Virus record (IMG/VR): IMGVR_UViG_3300021964_000070
Coordinates: 1-59,538 of that record
Strand: one strand, 5' to 3'
Origin: a virus
Length of the DNA stretch: 59,538 nt
Shown: in pieces, positions 13,892 through 20,739 of the stretch
How positions within the stretch are numbered: the stretch's first letter is position 1
Layout of the letters: the number at the start of each line of letters is the position of its first letter
Notes under the pieces: model-generated
What the model was told of the DNA's origin: nothing
The model's database searches: none
What the model saw: only the letters and a program-made list of their open reading frames with translations
Translations under genes and position numbers: made by a program

Positions 13892-15118
13892 TTATGCGGC
13901 TACCTTGTCCAGCAATGCGCCCGCTTTGCGCTCTAAGTCTATCCGGCTGTCTTGGTGCGGGATATCGCGGGCAAGGGCTGTAATTGCCTGCGCTGCATCC
14001 CATACCGACTGAACGGGCTTCTGTTCTTCCTGAATATGACGGGCGGCGGCGGCCTTTGCCATACGCTGGCTTAATCCTGCCCGCTTGGTTAAGAATTCCA
14101 GCCTGTCTTCATCACTGCGGGCAATGGTGGCATCCTGCGCGGCCTTTACGCCGTCCAGAAAATTAGCGGTTGCGCCATGTGCAAAAGACTGCAAGGCCGG
14201 TGCGGCTTCATAAGCGAACCGGTCGGGTGCGAATTTAGTGTGCCGGATTTTAATTTCCTGAAAGTTTTCTACGCCCCATAGATTGCGGTTCATACATACG
14301 CCGCGCAAATACATTGCGGCAATGCCCGCTGTTTTAGAACCAGTCTCGCTGTTCCATGCATAAAAGCCCCTGAAAACTAAATCTGGGTCACCGTTTGGTA
14401 ATTTGCCGATTTCCAGCGGGTGCGTATCATCAACCAAAAACAGGAAAATATCGCGGTCGCTGGCAAATAGGGTTGTCGTGTCTTTAGTCACCGGAACGAA
14501 CGGGTCATAAATAGCGCGGCCGTCCTGCTTGCCGGTCATCATGCCCGGTACTTTCCAGCGGGCGGGGTCTGCGAATTTCTGCACGGCCTCGATTATTTCA
14601 TAATCAAAAATGCGGCCATAATCTGCACCGGTTGCCGCCCGCAGATCACCGCCTTCGGTTGTATGGCCGTATGCTTTCACCAGTTCACGCGAACGGTTAT
14701 AGCGCAAGCCCCATTGCAGGGCGTCCGCCGCAATAGGGGCGGGCAAGTCTTTAAGGTAACCGGCAGGCGCACCGGCTAACTGAGATAGCTGGCCGAATGA
14801 CCAGTTTGTCGGGGCGTTAAAAGCCTCGTTCCCGTCTTCATCGGTGTATTCAATAAAGATGTCACCCCTGCTGGGGTTGTCTTCATCAAGCTGACCGACA
14901 ATGTTCATCTTATGTGTATTGACGATACGGCTATTCATAGAGCGGGCGTCCTGCTTTTTAAACGCCAGCATATCATCCAGCGACAAAAACTTCTGATCAT
15001 CCGGACGGCTGAACCATTGTGATGAAACCGCGCTGTTACCAATACCATGCTGAAAAGCATTTGTCTGATAAGCTGTGGAAACCGGTGCGGCGTTTGTGTT
15101 TTCGATAATGTTTTGCAT
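13892..15118 (-). CDS. DUF932 (TIGR03299-type) protein
   Basis: 408 aa from the start at 15118 (MQNIIENTNAAPVSTAYQ), ribosome site AACTACGGGAG. Family features: NWSFGQLSQLAGAPAGYLKDLPAPIAADALQWGL, ALTSDRYGRI-like ADYGRIFDYEIIEAVQKF, a central SDRDIFLFLVDDTHP and GFYAWNSETGSKTAGIAAMYLRGVCMNRNLWG. DUF932 proteins are common on plasmids and phages and are of unknown biochemical function. Sits alone between a terminator on each side, highly expressed style. Confidence 0.85.
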   Translation of the reverse strand: MQNIIENTNAAPVSTAYQTNAFQHGIGNSAVSSQWFSRPDDQKFLSLDDMLAFKKQDARSMNSRIVNTHKMNIVGQLDEDNPSRGDIFIEYTDEDGNEAFNAPTNWSFGQLSQLAGAPAGYLKDLPAPIAADALQWGLRYNRSRELVKAYGHTTEGGDLRAATGADYGRIFDYEIIEAVQKFADPARWKVPGMMTGKQDGRAIYDPFVPVTKDTTTLFASDRDIFLFLVDDTHPLEIGKLPNGDPDLVFRGFYAWNSETGSKTAGIAAMYLRGVCMNRNLWGVENFQEIKIRHTKFAPDRFAYEAAPALQSFAHGATANFLDGVKAAQDATIARSDEDRLEFLTKRAGLSQRMAKAAAARHIQEEQKPVQSVWDAAQAITALARDIPHQDSRIDLERKAGALLDKVAA

Positions 15119-15210
15119 TTTAAATGCTCCCGTAGTTAATCGGACAGGATTGTCCATAAAAGCGGTTGTCTCATAAAATCTGATATAATGCAAGTAATTT
15201 TTTTAAAAAG

Positions 15211-15242
15211 TTAAAAACCCCGCCAGCTGTGACTGACGGGGT
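15211..15242 (-). terminator. Terminator of the 15921-15248 operon
   Basis: 10-bp stem ACCCCGTCAG/CTGGCGGGGT with one G-U pair (15217-15226 with 15233-15242 on plus), then TTTTTAA on the minus strand. Confidence 0.85.
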
Positions 15243-15247
15243 TCTGT

Positions 15248-15337
15248 TTATCTTCGCCTGCGGCGGGTTGGTTTGTTTGCGTATTTTTCCCAGTCTTCAC
15301 CATATAGCAGGCGGGCAATAAGACTAAATAATATCAT
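15248..15337 (-). CDS. 29-aa micro-protein with poly-Arg tail
   Basis: Hand-translated: MILFSLIARLLYGEDWEKYA, NKPTRRRRR. Short hydrophobic start and a five-Arg end. ATGA overlap with the upstream gene's stop argues for translation by coupling. Terminator follows 6 bases later. Confidence 0.4.
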   Translation of the reverse strand: MILFSLIARLLYGEDWEKYANKPTRRRRR

Positions 15338-15510
15338 GCTGGTTCATTCTCCCTTGTTTCGAGATAATAGTTTAATTCCTGCAACACCCTGAAAACGTGA
15401 TTGGCGGGTTCGCCCTCTTCAAAATAGTGTTGCTGTTCACTGCCCCAGTTATAATCAATCAACTGGCGCAATCCCTTTAGCATCCGCTGTTCGGCTGTTT
15501 CACTCATCAT
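15334..15510 (-). CDS. Small acidic helical protein (58-61 aa)
   Basis: Start set at 15510 (MMSETAEQRMLKGLRQLIDY); GGTGGA right before it is the ribosome site, so the longer MGGMM start is less likely. Ends FRVLQELNYYLETRENEPA. No domain. Overlaps the upstream gene by 11 bases and the micro-protein by 4. Confidence 0.55.
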   Translation of the reverse strand: MMSETAEQRMLKGLRQLIDYNWGSEQQHYFEEGEPANHVFRVLQELNYYLETRENEPA

Positions 15511-15655
15511 TCCACCCATACGCTTTAATATCTTTGGCTAACTGCTTCTGGTCATATTCACCATTGGCTAACTCGGCCAAAATCTCATGGATTTCACTGG
15601 GCAAGGTGTCACTGCCCAGCCATGCTTCAACCTGTTCCGGTGTTATCTTTTTCAT
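15500..15655 (-). CDS. 51-aa hypothetical protein
   Basis: Hand-translated: MKKITPEQVEAWLGSDTLPS, EIHEILAELANGEYD, ending KAYGWNDE. A compact three-helix-like sequence. Its start overlaps the stop of the 89-aa gene (4 bases), its tail overlaps the next start; clearly operonic. Confidence 0.6.
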   Translation of the reverse strand: MKKITPEQVEAWLGSDTLPSEIHEILAELANGEYDQKQLAKDIKAYGWNDE

Positions 15656-15921
15656 GCCAACACCCATTTTCCGCGCTTTGCATAGACAACCTGTAACAGG
15701 TCACGCATCCGCTCAATTTTATCTGTGTCATATTCATCTAGATAAATTTTGGTTTCATCTGACGAATAATCCATTGGGCTGAGAATACCGACACCATTGA
15801 ACGCACCCTCGCCGGTTTCTTTCATGTCACAAATGCTAAAGATTTCTTGTAAATCTCGGACGGCTTCCATGACATGACAGAGCCTCATCTGGTCAGAGGC
15901 GACTAAGACTTTGTGCTTCAT
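15652..15921 (-). CDS. Hypothetical protein (89 aa)
   Basis: MKHKVLVASDQMRLCHVMEA start, alternating helices and strands (FSICDMKETGEGAFNGVGI, TDKIERMRDLLQVVYAKRGKW). No named domain. Flanked by 4-base overlaps on both sides. Small alpha/beta host-directed or regulatory protein at best guess. Confidence 0.6.
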   Translation of the reverse strand: MKHKVLVASDQMRLCHVMEAVRDLQEIFSICDMKETGEGAFNGVGILSPMDYSSDETKIYLDEYDTDKIERMRDLLQVVYAKRGKWVLA

Positions 15922-16115
15922 GACTTCACCTCTTCAACATCCTGCGTCCAGAACTCACGGTGAACATGATTCGGGGCATACTGTCTTGGATAATCCGTCC
16001 CGCCCATTTCATCGGCAAGGGCATAAGCCGCCGCCTCTGCCTCTTCGGCGTTAACCGCGTTGACCTCAACAATCACGCCCTCATCTAGGCATATTGCTAC
16101 TCTATATTTTGGCAT
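15918..16115 (-). CDS. Hypothetical protein (65 aa), first gene of operon
   Basis: MPKYRVAICLDEGVIVEVNAVNAEEAEAAAYAL: an amphipathic beta-hairpin then an Ala/Glu-rich helix, ending HREFWTQDVEEVKS, similar in outline to small DpnD/PcfM-like domains, not assigned. AACTACGGGAG ribosome box at 16125-16134 upstream; promoter at 16151. Confidence 0.6.
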   Translation of the reverse strand: MPKYRVAICLDEGVIVEVNAVNAEEAEAAAYALADEMGGTDYPRQYAPNHVHREFWTQDVEEVKS

Positions 16116-16150
16116 CGTTTTAACTCCCGTAGTTTGTTAACGATGACCCA

Positions 16151-16179
16151 TATATATGGGATTATGTCGGACAGGTCAA
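16151..16179 (-). promoter_or_regulatory. Promoter with palindromic -10
   Basis: TTGACC at 16179-16174, N17, TATATA at 16156-16151. The -10 is embedded in the 14-base palindrome CCCATATATATGGG (16147-16160), a likely operator. The -35 lies in the end of the nuclease gene. Confidence 0.75.
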
Positions 16180-16626
16180 GTCAAAAATGGTTTCCCATGC
16201 AAAAGGCTGGATGCATCTAAACAGGGGTTCTACTTCGGCCATGCCCTGCATCTTTAGTTCTATCGCCGCGCTGGCAGGATAAAGCAAACATTCTGCCGGT
16301 TCTGTCGGCTTGGTCTGTTTCTTTATTAAAATCCAACATGACCCATGTTGATGCCTAGTTAACCATGACACCTGAGACGGCAATAAATTTACTCGATTGC
16401 TGGTGGTAAATTTCAATTCAATAAAATGAAAGTCCCCGCGCTCGTCACAAATAAGTAAGTCCGGTATTCCTGCGCCAGCTAAGTTTTCAATCCTCGTCAA
16501 AGTCAGCTTCTTGCGCTTCCTCTGCACCGCTTCCTTTATCTGCTTGTAAAAGCCTGCCTCGCGCTTTGTCGCGATTACCGGCGTTGTCTTTTTCTTCTGG
16601 GGTGATGTCAATGGTGATTGGGGCAT
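16162..16626 (-). CDS. VRR-NUC-like PD-(D/E)XK nuclease
   Basis: 154 aa. The nuclease core reads AGAGIPDLLICDERGDFHFIELKFTT (Asp, then Glu-x-Lys), followed by LLPSQVSWLTRHQHGSCWIL, the Q-x-x-W pattern of VRR-NUC and related junction-resolving or repair nucleases. The N-terminal helix FYKQIKEAVQRKRKKLTLTRIENL is needed for the fold, yet that DNA (16490-16580) is also the end of terS in another frame. Start codon not settled; 16626 is the only ATG. Likely acts on branched DNA or concatemers before packaging. Confidence 0.75.
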   Translation of the reverse strand: MPQSPLTSPQKKKTTPVIATKREAGFYKQIKEAVQRKRKKLTLTRIENLAGAGIPDLLICDERGDFHFIELKFTTSNRVNLLPSQVSWLTRHQHGSCWILIKKQTKPTEPAECLLYPASAAIELKMQGMAEVEPLFRCIQPFAWETIFDLTCPT

Positions 16627-17119
16627 AGCTTTGTTTGATTTCCTCTAAAGCTTTCAAGACTTCTTCCTTACTCATGCTGTCAATAGACCCGTGACGGATT
16701 TCGGATTTATTAACATAAATGTCACCTTGCGCTTGGCCGCGCCGGTATTCCGCTTGAACAGCGGCAGAGTAAGCTCCGTTTTGCAGAGCTACGTCTCGAA
16801 TATTCTGTAGATCTCGAATATGCCTCTGGTAAGTAATTCCGTATTTTTGGTCAAGCTCTTTACGATAAGAGTTGATAGCGGCAACAACATGAGGCGACAC
16901 ATGAGGGTTGGTTAGTTCATAAGCCCGTGTGTGGGCAGAACTGGCAGAATAACCCGCATTAATCGCCGCGTCTCTCAAAGTTATCTGCCCGTCCTTGCTG
17001 ACCAGTTCCTTAACAAACAATTCCTGCTTGCGTGTCAGGGGCTGTTCAACACTGGCAGGCGGCCTGCCGCGCCCGTCTCTTGGTTTGCCGGTTACTTTTC
17101 CGGCCGCTTTTCTAGCCAT
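16487..17119 (-). CDS. terS: Terminase small subunit (Terminase_2 type)
   Basis: 210 aa: basic Gly-rich N-terminus (KPRDGRGRPPASVEQP), then the DNA-binding helix-turn-helix LTRKQELFVKELVSKDGQITLRDAAINAGYSASSAHTRAYEL, and an oligomerisation helix region. A disordered acidic C-terminus ends EEAQEADFDED and overlaps the nuclease gene by 140 bases. It recognises the packaging site and hands DNA to TerL. Placement in the early region, far from terL, is uncommon. Confidence 0.88.
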   Translation of the reverse strand: MARKAAGKVTGKPRDGRGRPPASVEQPLTRKQELFVKELVSKDGQITLRDAAINAGYSASSAHTRAYELTNPHVSPHVVAAINSYRKELDQKYGITYQRHIRDLQNIRDVALQNGAYSAAVQAEYRRGQAQGDIYVNKSEIRHGSIDSMSKEEVLKALEEIKQSYAPITIDITPEEKDNAGNRDKARGRLLQADKGSGAEEAQEADFDED

Positions 17120-17250
17120 GTTTATACCTCAGTTAAAAAGGTCAAGTCTCATAGGCTATTTTATACACAGAACAGTATATAGGTTCAAAATTATTTTTTT
17201 TATTTTTTTCATCTCAGGCGCATTAAGGCGATTTTTGATTTTTGCATAAA

Positions 17251-17351
17251 GGTTACACCTTGTATTTAGGTAGTGTAACCTTTTATGTAACCTGTTTTTT
17301 GAAGCATATAAAGGGATACAGAGGAAAGTTACACGGTTACACTGGTTACAC
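17251..17351. repeat. GGTTACAC iteron cluster, candidate replication origin
   Basis: Copies of GGTTACAC at 17251-17258, 17335-17342 and 17344-17351; inverted GTGTAACC at 17273-17280; one-base variants at 17285-17292 (inverted) and 17327-17334. An AT-rich block with a near-palindrome (TATTTTTCGAAAAAATA) follows at 17355-17375. Iterons next to an AT-rich unwinding block are the usual design of an origin or a repressor-binding array. 17120-17250 upstream of terS is otherwise AT-rich and empty. Confidence 0.6.
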
Positions 17352-17401
17352 CTATATTTTTCGAAAAAATATTTTTTATTTTTCTGGCGTATATAAGTAG
17401 A

Positions 17402-17425
17402 CGGGGCAATCCGAAGACTGCCCCG
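17402..17425. terminator. Strong hairpin with UUCG-type loop
   Basis: 10-bp stem CGGGGCAATC/GACTGCCCCG with loop CGAA on plus, that is UUCG in the minus-strand RNA. Only seven bases after the stop of the 126-aa gene. T-rich tail is better on the plus side (CCAGTTTTATTTTTG), so it may stop traffic from both directions. Confidence 0.65.
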
Positions 17426-17431
17426 CCAGTT

Positions 17432-17809
17432 TTATTTTTGGGCTTCCTGCCACCGTTGGTGGGACTTTTGGAACTGCGCCATAGAGTCTTTCATAAACTC
17501 TTGATGCGTGAGCCGCGAGTCTTTAGACGGGGACATTGATTTACTGGTCATTTTAAAGAACCCGATAGGTGCTATCTTATCAGCCGTTTCCGGCATCCAA
17601 GACAGGCCGCCCATTTCCGACACATTTGTTGTATCGTCTGGCGCATACCAGACTTGGACAAATTGTGGGTAACTACCGCTTGCCTGCTTGCAGGCGTTTC
17701 GAGCGGCGGTCACTGGGTCGGTGGCCTTTGCCCACCCGCCGTACCAACCGGCGGTAGAGGCAATGAAAGTAAATCCGTTGGGCAGAACCCAATCTTTAGA
17801 ATTAGCCAT
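17432..17809 (-). CDS. Hypothetical protein (125 aa)
   Basis: Start at 17809 (MANSKDWVLPNGFTFIAST), with AACTACGGGAG box at 17819-17828. Contains GWYGGWAKATDPVTAARNACK, a Trp/Gly-rich stretch like small secreted-style domains, but there is no signal peptide. Ends in an amphipathic helix QFQKSHQRWQEAQK. Function unknown. Monocistronic, own promoter and hairpin. Confidence 0.6.
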   Translation of the reverse strand: MANSKDWVLPNGFTFIASTAGWYGGWAKATDPVTAARNACKQASGSYPQFVQVWYAPDDTTNVSEMGGLSWMPETADKIAPIGFFKMTSKSMSPSKDSRLTHQEFMKDSMAQFQKSHQRWQEAQK

Positions 17810-17892
17810 AGCTAAATCTCCCGTAGTTAACAGTTTCAAACAACGCTACCCAAAATGGGTATTAGGTCACCCTTAACAGATGCCTCTCTTAT

Positions 17893-17921
17893 TATATAAC
17901 ATATTATCGCATACGTGTCAA
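17893..17921 (-). promoter_or_regulatory. Promoter of the 125-aa gene
   Basis: TTGACA at 17921-17916, N17, TATATA at 17898-17893. The spacer contains TATGCGATAA, the same half-site found in the dyad of the 12864 promoter. The leader (17830-17890) has ACCCA/TGGGT arms. Confidence 0.8.
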
Positions 17922-17944
17922 GTTAATTTTTTAGAAAAGTTAAC

Positions 17945-18034
17945 TCAAAACTCCAAATGTATAAGCACAATGGTGTAGATCACCAGACCGACAAGGACTG
18001 TCTTTGCTCCCATTTGACCCATGATTTTTTCCAT
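17945..18034 (-). CDS. 29-aa predicted single-TM peptide
   Basis: Hand-translated: MEKIMGQMGAKTVLVGLVIY, TIVLIHLEF. One membrane helix. Reads out of frame over the end of the 93-aa gene (55-base overlap) with AGAGG 11 bases upstream. Small membrane peptides are common in such regions, but without homologues this stays tentative. Confidence 0.35.
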   Translation of the reverse strand: MEKIMGQMGAKTVLVGLVIYTIVLIHLEF

Positions 18035-18261
18035 AACTCTGCATCCTCTTTTAGCTTGCGTTCAATGGCGGGATGGGACACCCAGCTTTTGAGCCCCAGT
18101 TCGACACTTTTGCGGTAATCGTTTTCCTGTTGCCGCCAGTAGGTGCTGTCTTCATCATTCCATTCTGCCTCTTCTGCATAATATCTGCAAATCACCATGC
18201 AGGCGTGGCCGGTTAATGACCCGTCCGGCCAGCGGACAACTTTAGGGGGTTGCATCTTCAT
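17980..18261 (-). CDS. Hypothetical protein (93 aa)
   Basis: Starts MKMQPPKVVRWPDGSLTGHAC; the first five residues and ribosome-site context repeat those of the next gene upstream (MKMQP at 19271), suggesting a small duplication of the gene start. Trp-rich helical body (DSTYWRQQENDY, ELWKKSWVKWEQRQ). Starts on the last base of the endonuclease gene. Confidence 0.6.
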   Translation of the reverse strand: MKMQPPKVVRWPDGSLTGHACMVICRYYAEEAEWNDEDSTYWRQQENDYRKSVELGLKSWVSHPAIERKLKEDAELWKKSWVKWEQRQSLSVW

Positions 18262-19271
18262 TAGTTACTCCTCAGTGCGTGGTTATTGCCGTTCACGCAT
18301 TTAATGGTGAGAGCCTCTTCGGCAGACCACTTTAATTTTTTAATACGGCGGTGGGCGGTTTTGTAATCTACTGCGCCAAAATAATTGCAAGCATCTTTTA
18401 GTGTGGGGAAGACCATGCCCCTAACTTTTATGTTAGTCATTTTACGGACAGTGTATTTGGTTAGGCCGTATTCTTTTTTTAGAAGATAGACGGTGTATTT
18501 ACCCATCCCGTATTTTTCTGTTATTTGATTATCTGTTGCTCCCGCCTTGATGTCTTCTACGGCGTTTTTGCGAACGGTGTCATCGTATCGAATAATCATT
18601 TTTGCGCGGGGTTTAGTCGCGCCTGCCCGTTGTAAAATACGGTTTATAGTACCGCGCCCGACACCATATTTTTCGGCCAGCTTTTCGGTGGTAATCCGAT
18701 GGCTAGTATAATCGTCAATAACTGCCTGCGTTTGTGCATTAGAAAGTTTAACGCCGTATCCGCCCATAGGTGCGCCAACAAGGCTGTTTAATTGAACAGC
18801 ATCGGGGAAGGCGGCCTGCACTTTGGCAATGAGACGTGGTTCGTGGTGCGCGATTTCTGTTGCCTTGTATTTTTTACGGAAGATTTTAATTTTACAGCAT
18901 TTTTCATCTTTTAGTAGGGCACGATAGATAAAGCGATCTTTTTTATTGACGCCTTTTTTACCGTCGCGCTTTGCTTTTTGGATGTGTTGCTTGAACCGCA
19001 ATTCGGGGTCTGCGCTTGAACCGATATAGATGCCTTTCCCATCGACAATTAAGGCATAAAGTTGGCAAGGCCTGTCGGCATGACCTGACAGTTCAGCGGG
19101 GGCAAGGGGCATAAGCCCCAGTTTTTTGCCCCAGTTACGGATGATGGCGTAATCGTTATTGGAAAGGCCTTTGTTTCGGCAGGCCTGTAACACGGAGATT
19201 TTTTCCTGCGCCGCGTGTTCATACATATCGCGGATTTGTTTGTCGGAAAACTTACGCGGTTGCATCTTCAT
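18261..19271 (-). CDS. GIY-YIG endonuclease with HTH repeats (homing-type)
   Basis: 336 aa. Residues 1-55: a helical HTH-like part. Residues about 70-155: GIY-YIG domain, LYALIVDGKGIYIGSSADPELRFKQHI with the paired Y and YIG, the catalytic Arg after it, and HHEPRLI carrying the metal-binding Glu. C-terminal half: two or three helix-turn-helix units (TTEKLAEKYGVGRGTINRIL; ATDNQITEKYGMGKYTVYLL) and a NUMOD-like end (KDACNYFGAVDYKTAHRRI). Family members are free-standing homing endonucleases such as Seg enzymes. No intron flanks it. Confidence 0.85.
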   Translation of the reverse strand: MKMQPRKFSDKQIRDMYEHAAQEKISVLQACRNKGLSNNDYAIIRNWGKKLGLMPLAPAELSGHADRPCQLYALIVDGKGIYIGSSADPELRFKQHIQKAKRDGKKGVNKKDRFIYRALLKDEKCCKIKIFRKKYKATEIAHHEPRLIAKVQAAFPDAVQLNSLVGAPMGGYGVKLSNAQTQAVIDDYTSHRITTEKLAEKYGVGRGTINRILQRAGATKPRAKMIIRYDDTVRKNAVEDIKAGATDNQITEKYGMGKYTVYLLKKEYGLTKYTVRKMTNIKVRGMVFPTLKDACNYFGAVDYKTAHRRIKKLKWSAEEALTIKCVNGNNHALRSN

Positions 19272-19438
19272 TTTGTGCGTCTCCTCTGCATCGAGATCCG
19301 TGTGCCGCGTTTCGCGACTTTAGGCTTACGCCATCTGCTATTTACATCATGGCGGTCATTTGCATTAAAGAGTTTTTCGCGCTGTTGTTTTAGGTGCGCG
19401 GCAAATTCTTCAACGGACATATCGACTGCGTTTTTCAT
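19268..19438 (-). CDS. 56-aa basic protein
   Basis: Hand-translated: MKNAVDMSVEEFAAHLKQQR, EKLFNANDRHDVNSRWR, ending RISMQRRRTK. ATGA overlaps on both ends with the genes before and after make a real gene likely. The basic C-terminus may bind nucleic acid. It contains one of the CCGTGNNCCGCG motifs. Confidence 0.6.
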   Translation of the reverse strand: MKNAVDMSVEEFAAHLKQQREKLFNANDRHDVNSRWRKPKVAKRGTRISMQRRRTK

Positions 19439-19833
19439 ATTAACTGCTCCCGTCCAAGTGACATATCGGTGACCCAGTTCTGCATATCTTCGGTGGGTTT
19501 ACATTCATAGACCATGCACACCGGTTCTTTATTTTCATGATATATAGCGAGGTCGAACATACGTTCGCCGATTTGGACGCCAATCCAGAAGGTTTCTTCA
19601 TCGGTGGGGTCGGTGAAGCCTTCCTCGATCATTTTTGGTTTAGCGTGATTATCATAGAAAGCCATCAGGTAGCCGCGCTCATAATCGGAAAGCTCAAGGT
19701 CATCATTGTCTTCATCTACATAAAAGCAGATAACAACCACGCCTTCATCGCGCTGGACTTCATGGTAAGCACCAATCCCGAATGTTTGTTCGAGCGTATC
19801 TAATATTTCGCTAGATGATTTAAACTTTGTCAT
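19435..19833 (-). CDS. Acidic hypothetical protein (132 aa)
   Basis: MTKFKSSSEILDTLEQTFGIG start; acidic (VICFYVDEDNDDLELSDYERG), mixed alpha/beta, ends WVTDMSLGREQLI. Net negative charge and small size recall DNA-mimic or host-takeover proteins, but there is no direct evidence. First gene of a four-to-five-gene operon ending with the endonuclease; AACTACGGGAG box at 19841-19850. Confidence 0.6.
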   Translation of the reverse strand: MTKFKSSSEILDTLEQTFGIGAYHEVQRDEGVVVICFYVDEDNDDLELSDYERGYLMAFYDNHAKPKMIEEGFTDPTDEETFWIGVQIGERMFDLAIYHENKEPVCMVYECKPTEDMQNWVTDMSLGREQLI

Positions 19834-19868
19834 ATCATTCTCCCGTAGTTGATATAAGATTTATCCTA

Positions 19869-19897
19869 TACATATAACACAAGTAAGAACGTGTCAA
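19869..19897 (-). promoter_or_regulatory. Promoter of the GIY-YIG operon
   Basis: TTGACA at 19897-19892, N17, TATGTA at 19874-19869, followed by TAGGATAA. The same TATGTA plus GGATAA layout is at 20677. It begins two bases after the terminator of the operon before it. Confidence 0.75.
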
Positions 19898-19898
19898 G

Positions 19899-19928
19899 CA
19901 AAAAGGGCGACATCTCTGCCGCCCCTTT
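19899..19928 (-). terminator. Terminator of the 20646-19944 operon
   Basis: Stem AAAGGGGCG/CGCCCTTTT (19920-19928 with 19901-19909, one G-U pair), 10-base loop, and a short T-run on the minus strand. Confidence 0.8.
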
Positions 19929-19943
19929 CTGGAATATATCTTT

Positions 19944-20105
19944 TTAGACTTTATGACCCGAAGCTTGAACCGCGGGTCGCGGATTTTGATTGGGTTTCTT
20001 TTCTTCATTTTCCGTAACGACAGGGCATTTATATTTCTTATTGCGCCGCCGTCTTTGGCGTGACCAATCGAAATATCTAATGCCAAGTGCCTTCCTCTGC
20101 TTCAT
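19944..20105 (-). CDS. 53-aa Arg/Lys-rich protein
   Basis: Hand-translated in the frame that stops just before the terminator: MKQRKALGIRYFDWSRQRRR, then RNKKYKCPVVTENEEKKPNQ. Strongly basic N-terminus, Pro/Gln tail. I prefer it over an 83-codon TTG-start frame that reads through the terminator and next promoter. Start overlaps the upstream gene (29 bases). Confidence 0.5.
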   Translation of the reverse strand: MKQRKALGIRYFDWSRQRRRRNKKYKCPVVTENEEKKPNQNPRPAVQASGHKV

Positions 20106-20343
20106 ACTCAGCGGCAATCCGCGCTCCTGTTGCCATGCAGGATGATATCATACCAGTTGCGGTAGCGGCATCCGGAGAGGACACAATTAAACGGAAGATA
20201 AGCGCGGTTAGCATACCGCCCAACACGGCTCCCGCATTTAGGTCTTCATCCATCATTTCATCCAACAGATCGTTTATTTCATCGCGGGCTCTGTTGAAAT
20301 CTTCTTCCCCGTCAATAATCATCCGCGTTTTATCCTTTCCCAT
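20077..20343 (-). CDS. Small acidic protein with hydrophobic middle (88 aa)
   Basis: MGKDKTRMIIDGEEDFNRAR, acidic helix (DEINDLLDEMMDEDLNAG), then a hydrophobic stretch AVLGGMLTALIFRLIVS that could be a membrane helix, then an Ala-rich helix ending EEGTWH. No family known to me. Overlaps neighbours at both ends. Confidence 0.55.
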   Translation of the reverse strand: MGKDKTRMIIDGEEDFNRARDEINDLLDEMMDEDLNAGAVLGGMLTALIFRLIVSSPDAATATGMISSCMATGARIAAEYEAEEGTWH

Positions 20344-20507
20344 GAGGCTAATATTTTTTTAGCCCGCTCAACAGCTTCAGGGCTGTGTTGCCCTTCGGCG
20401 GCTATACGGGATGCATATAACTGTACAGACATATTAACATCCCCCAGAGCTTCAGTCCAATCTATCTTCCTAGACAGGCTGTAGATTTCATCTTTATTGG
20501 ATCTCAT
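20319..20507 (-). CDS. Small helical protein (62-63 aa)
   Basis: Start at 20507 or 20510 (MRSNKDEIYSLSRKIDWTEA), TACGGGGGTG upstream. Helical, ends ASWERIKRG. Contains no known domain. Overlaps the preceding 50-aa gene (14 bases) and the following one (25 bases), a tightly coupled set. Confidence 0.55.
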   Translation of the reverse strand: MRSNKDEIYSLSRKIDWTEALGDVNMSVQLYASRIAAEGQHSPEAVERAKKILASWERIKRG

Positions 20508-20646
20508 CATCACCCCCGTATTCTGGATCATCCGTCCCGAAGGCCAGAAGTATAACCCCTTCTGCGCCGCTTTCAACTTCATCAAAAGGCAAGCCGACTT
20601 GTGCCAGCTTTTCTTTCAATTCTTCAACTGTGAATATGTTTTTCAT
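20494..20646 (-). CDS. 50-aa acidic protein, first gene of operon
   Basis: Hand-translated: MKNIFTVEELKEKLAQVGLP, FDEVESGAEGVILLAFGTDD, PEYGGDDEIQ. Ribosome box AATTACGGGAG at 20654-20664. Small acidic folded-looking protein, function unknown. Confidence 0.6.
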   Translation of the reverse strand: MKNIFTVEELKEKLAQVGLPFDEVESGAEGVILLAFGTDDPEYGGDDEIQ

Positions 20647-20676
20647 ATTCGTCTCCCGTAATTAGAACTATTATCC

Positions 20677-20705
20677 TACATACTCCCATACATTGGGTAT
20701 GTCAA
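20677..20705 (-). promoter_or_regulatory. Promoter of the 20646-19944 operon
   Basis: TTGACA at 20705-20700, N17, TATGTA at 20682-20677, then GGATAA. Lies just after the terminator of the predicted small RNA, so its -35 abuts the T-run. Confidence 0.8.
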
Positions 20706-20739
20706 CAAAAAAAGAAACCCCCAGAAAAACTTCTGAGGG
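20706..20739 (-). terminator. Terminator of the predicted small RNA
   Basis: 9-bp stem CCCTCAGAA/TTCTGGGGG with one G-U pair, GTTT loop, followed on the minus strand by TTTCTTTTTTT. No protein gene lies upstream on this strand within 450 bases, so it terminates a noncoding transcript. Confidence 0.9.

Noticed and set aside
17402-17425. UUCG hairpin as a riboswitch or small-RNA gene
   Set aside because: It is a simple 10-bp stem directly after a stop codon; a terminator is the simpler reading.
19835-20086. 83-aa frame with TTG start
   Set aside because: It runs through the terminator at 19899 and the promoter at 19869; the 53-aa frame in 19944-20105 stops before them and looks more protein-like.
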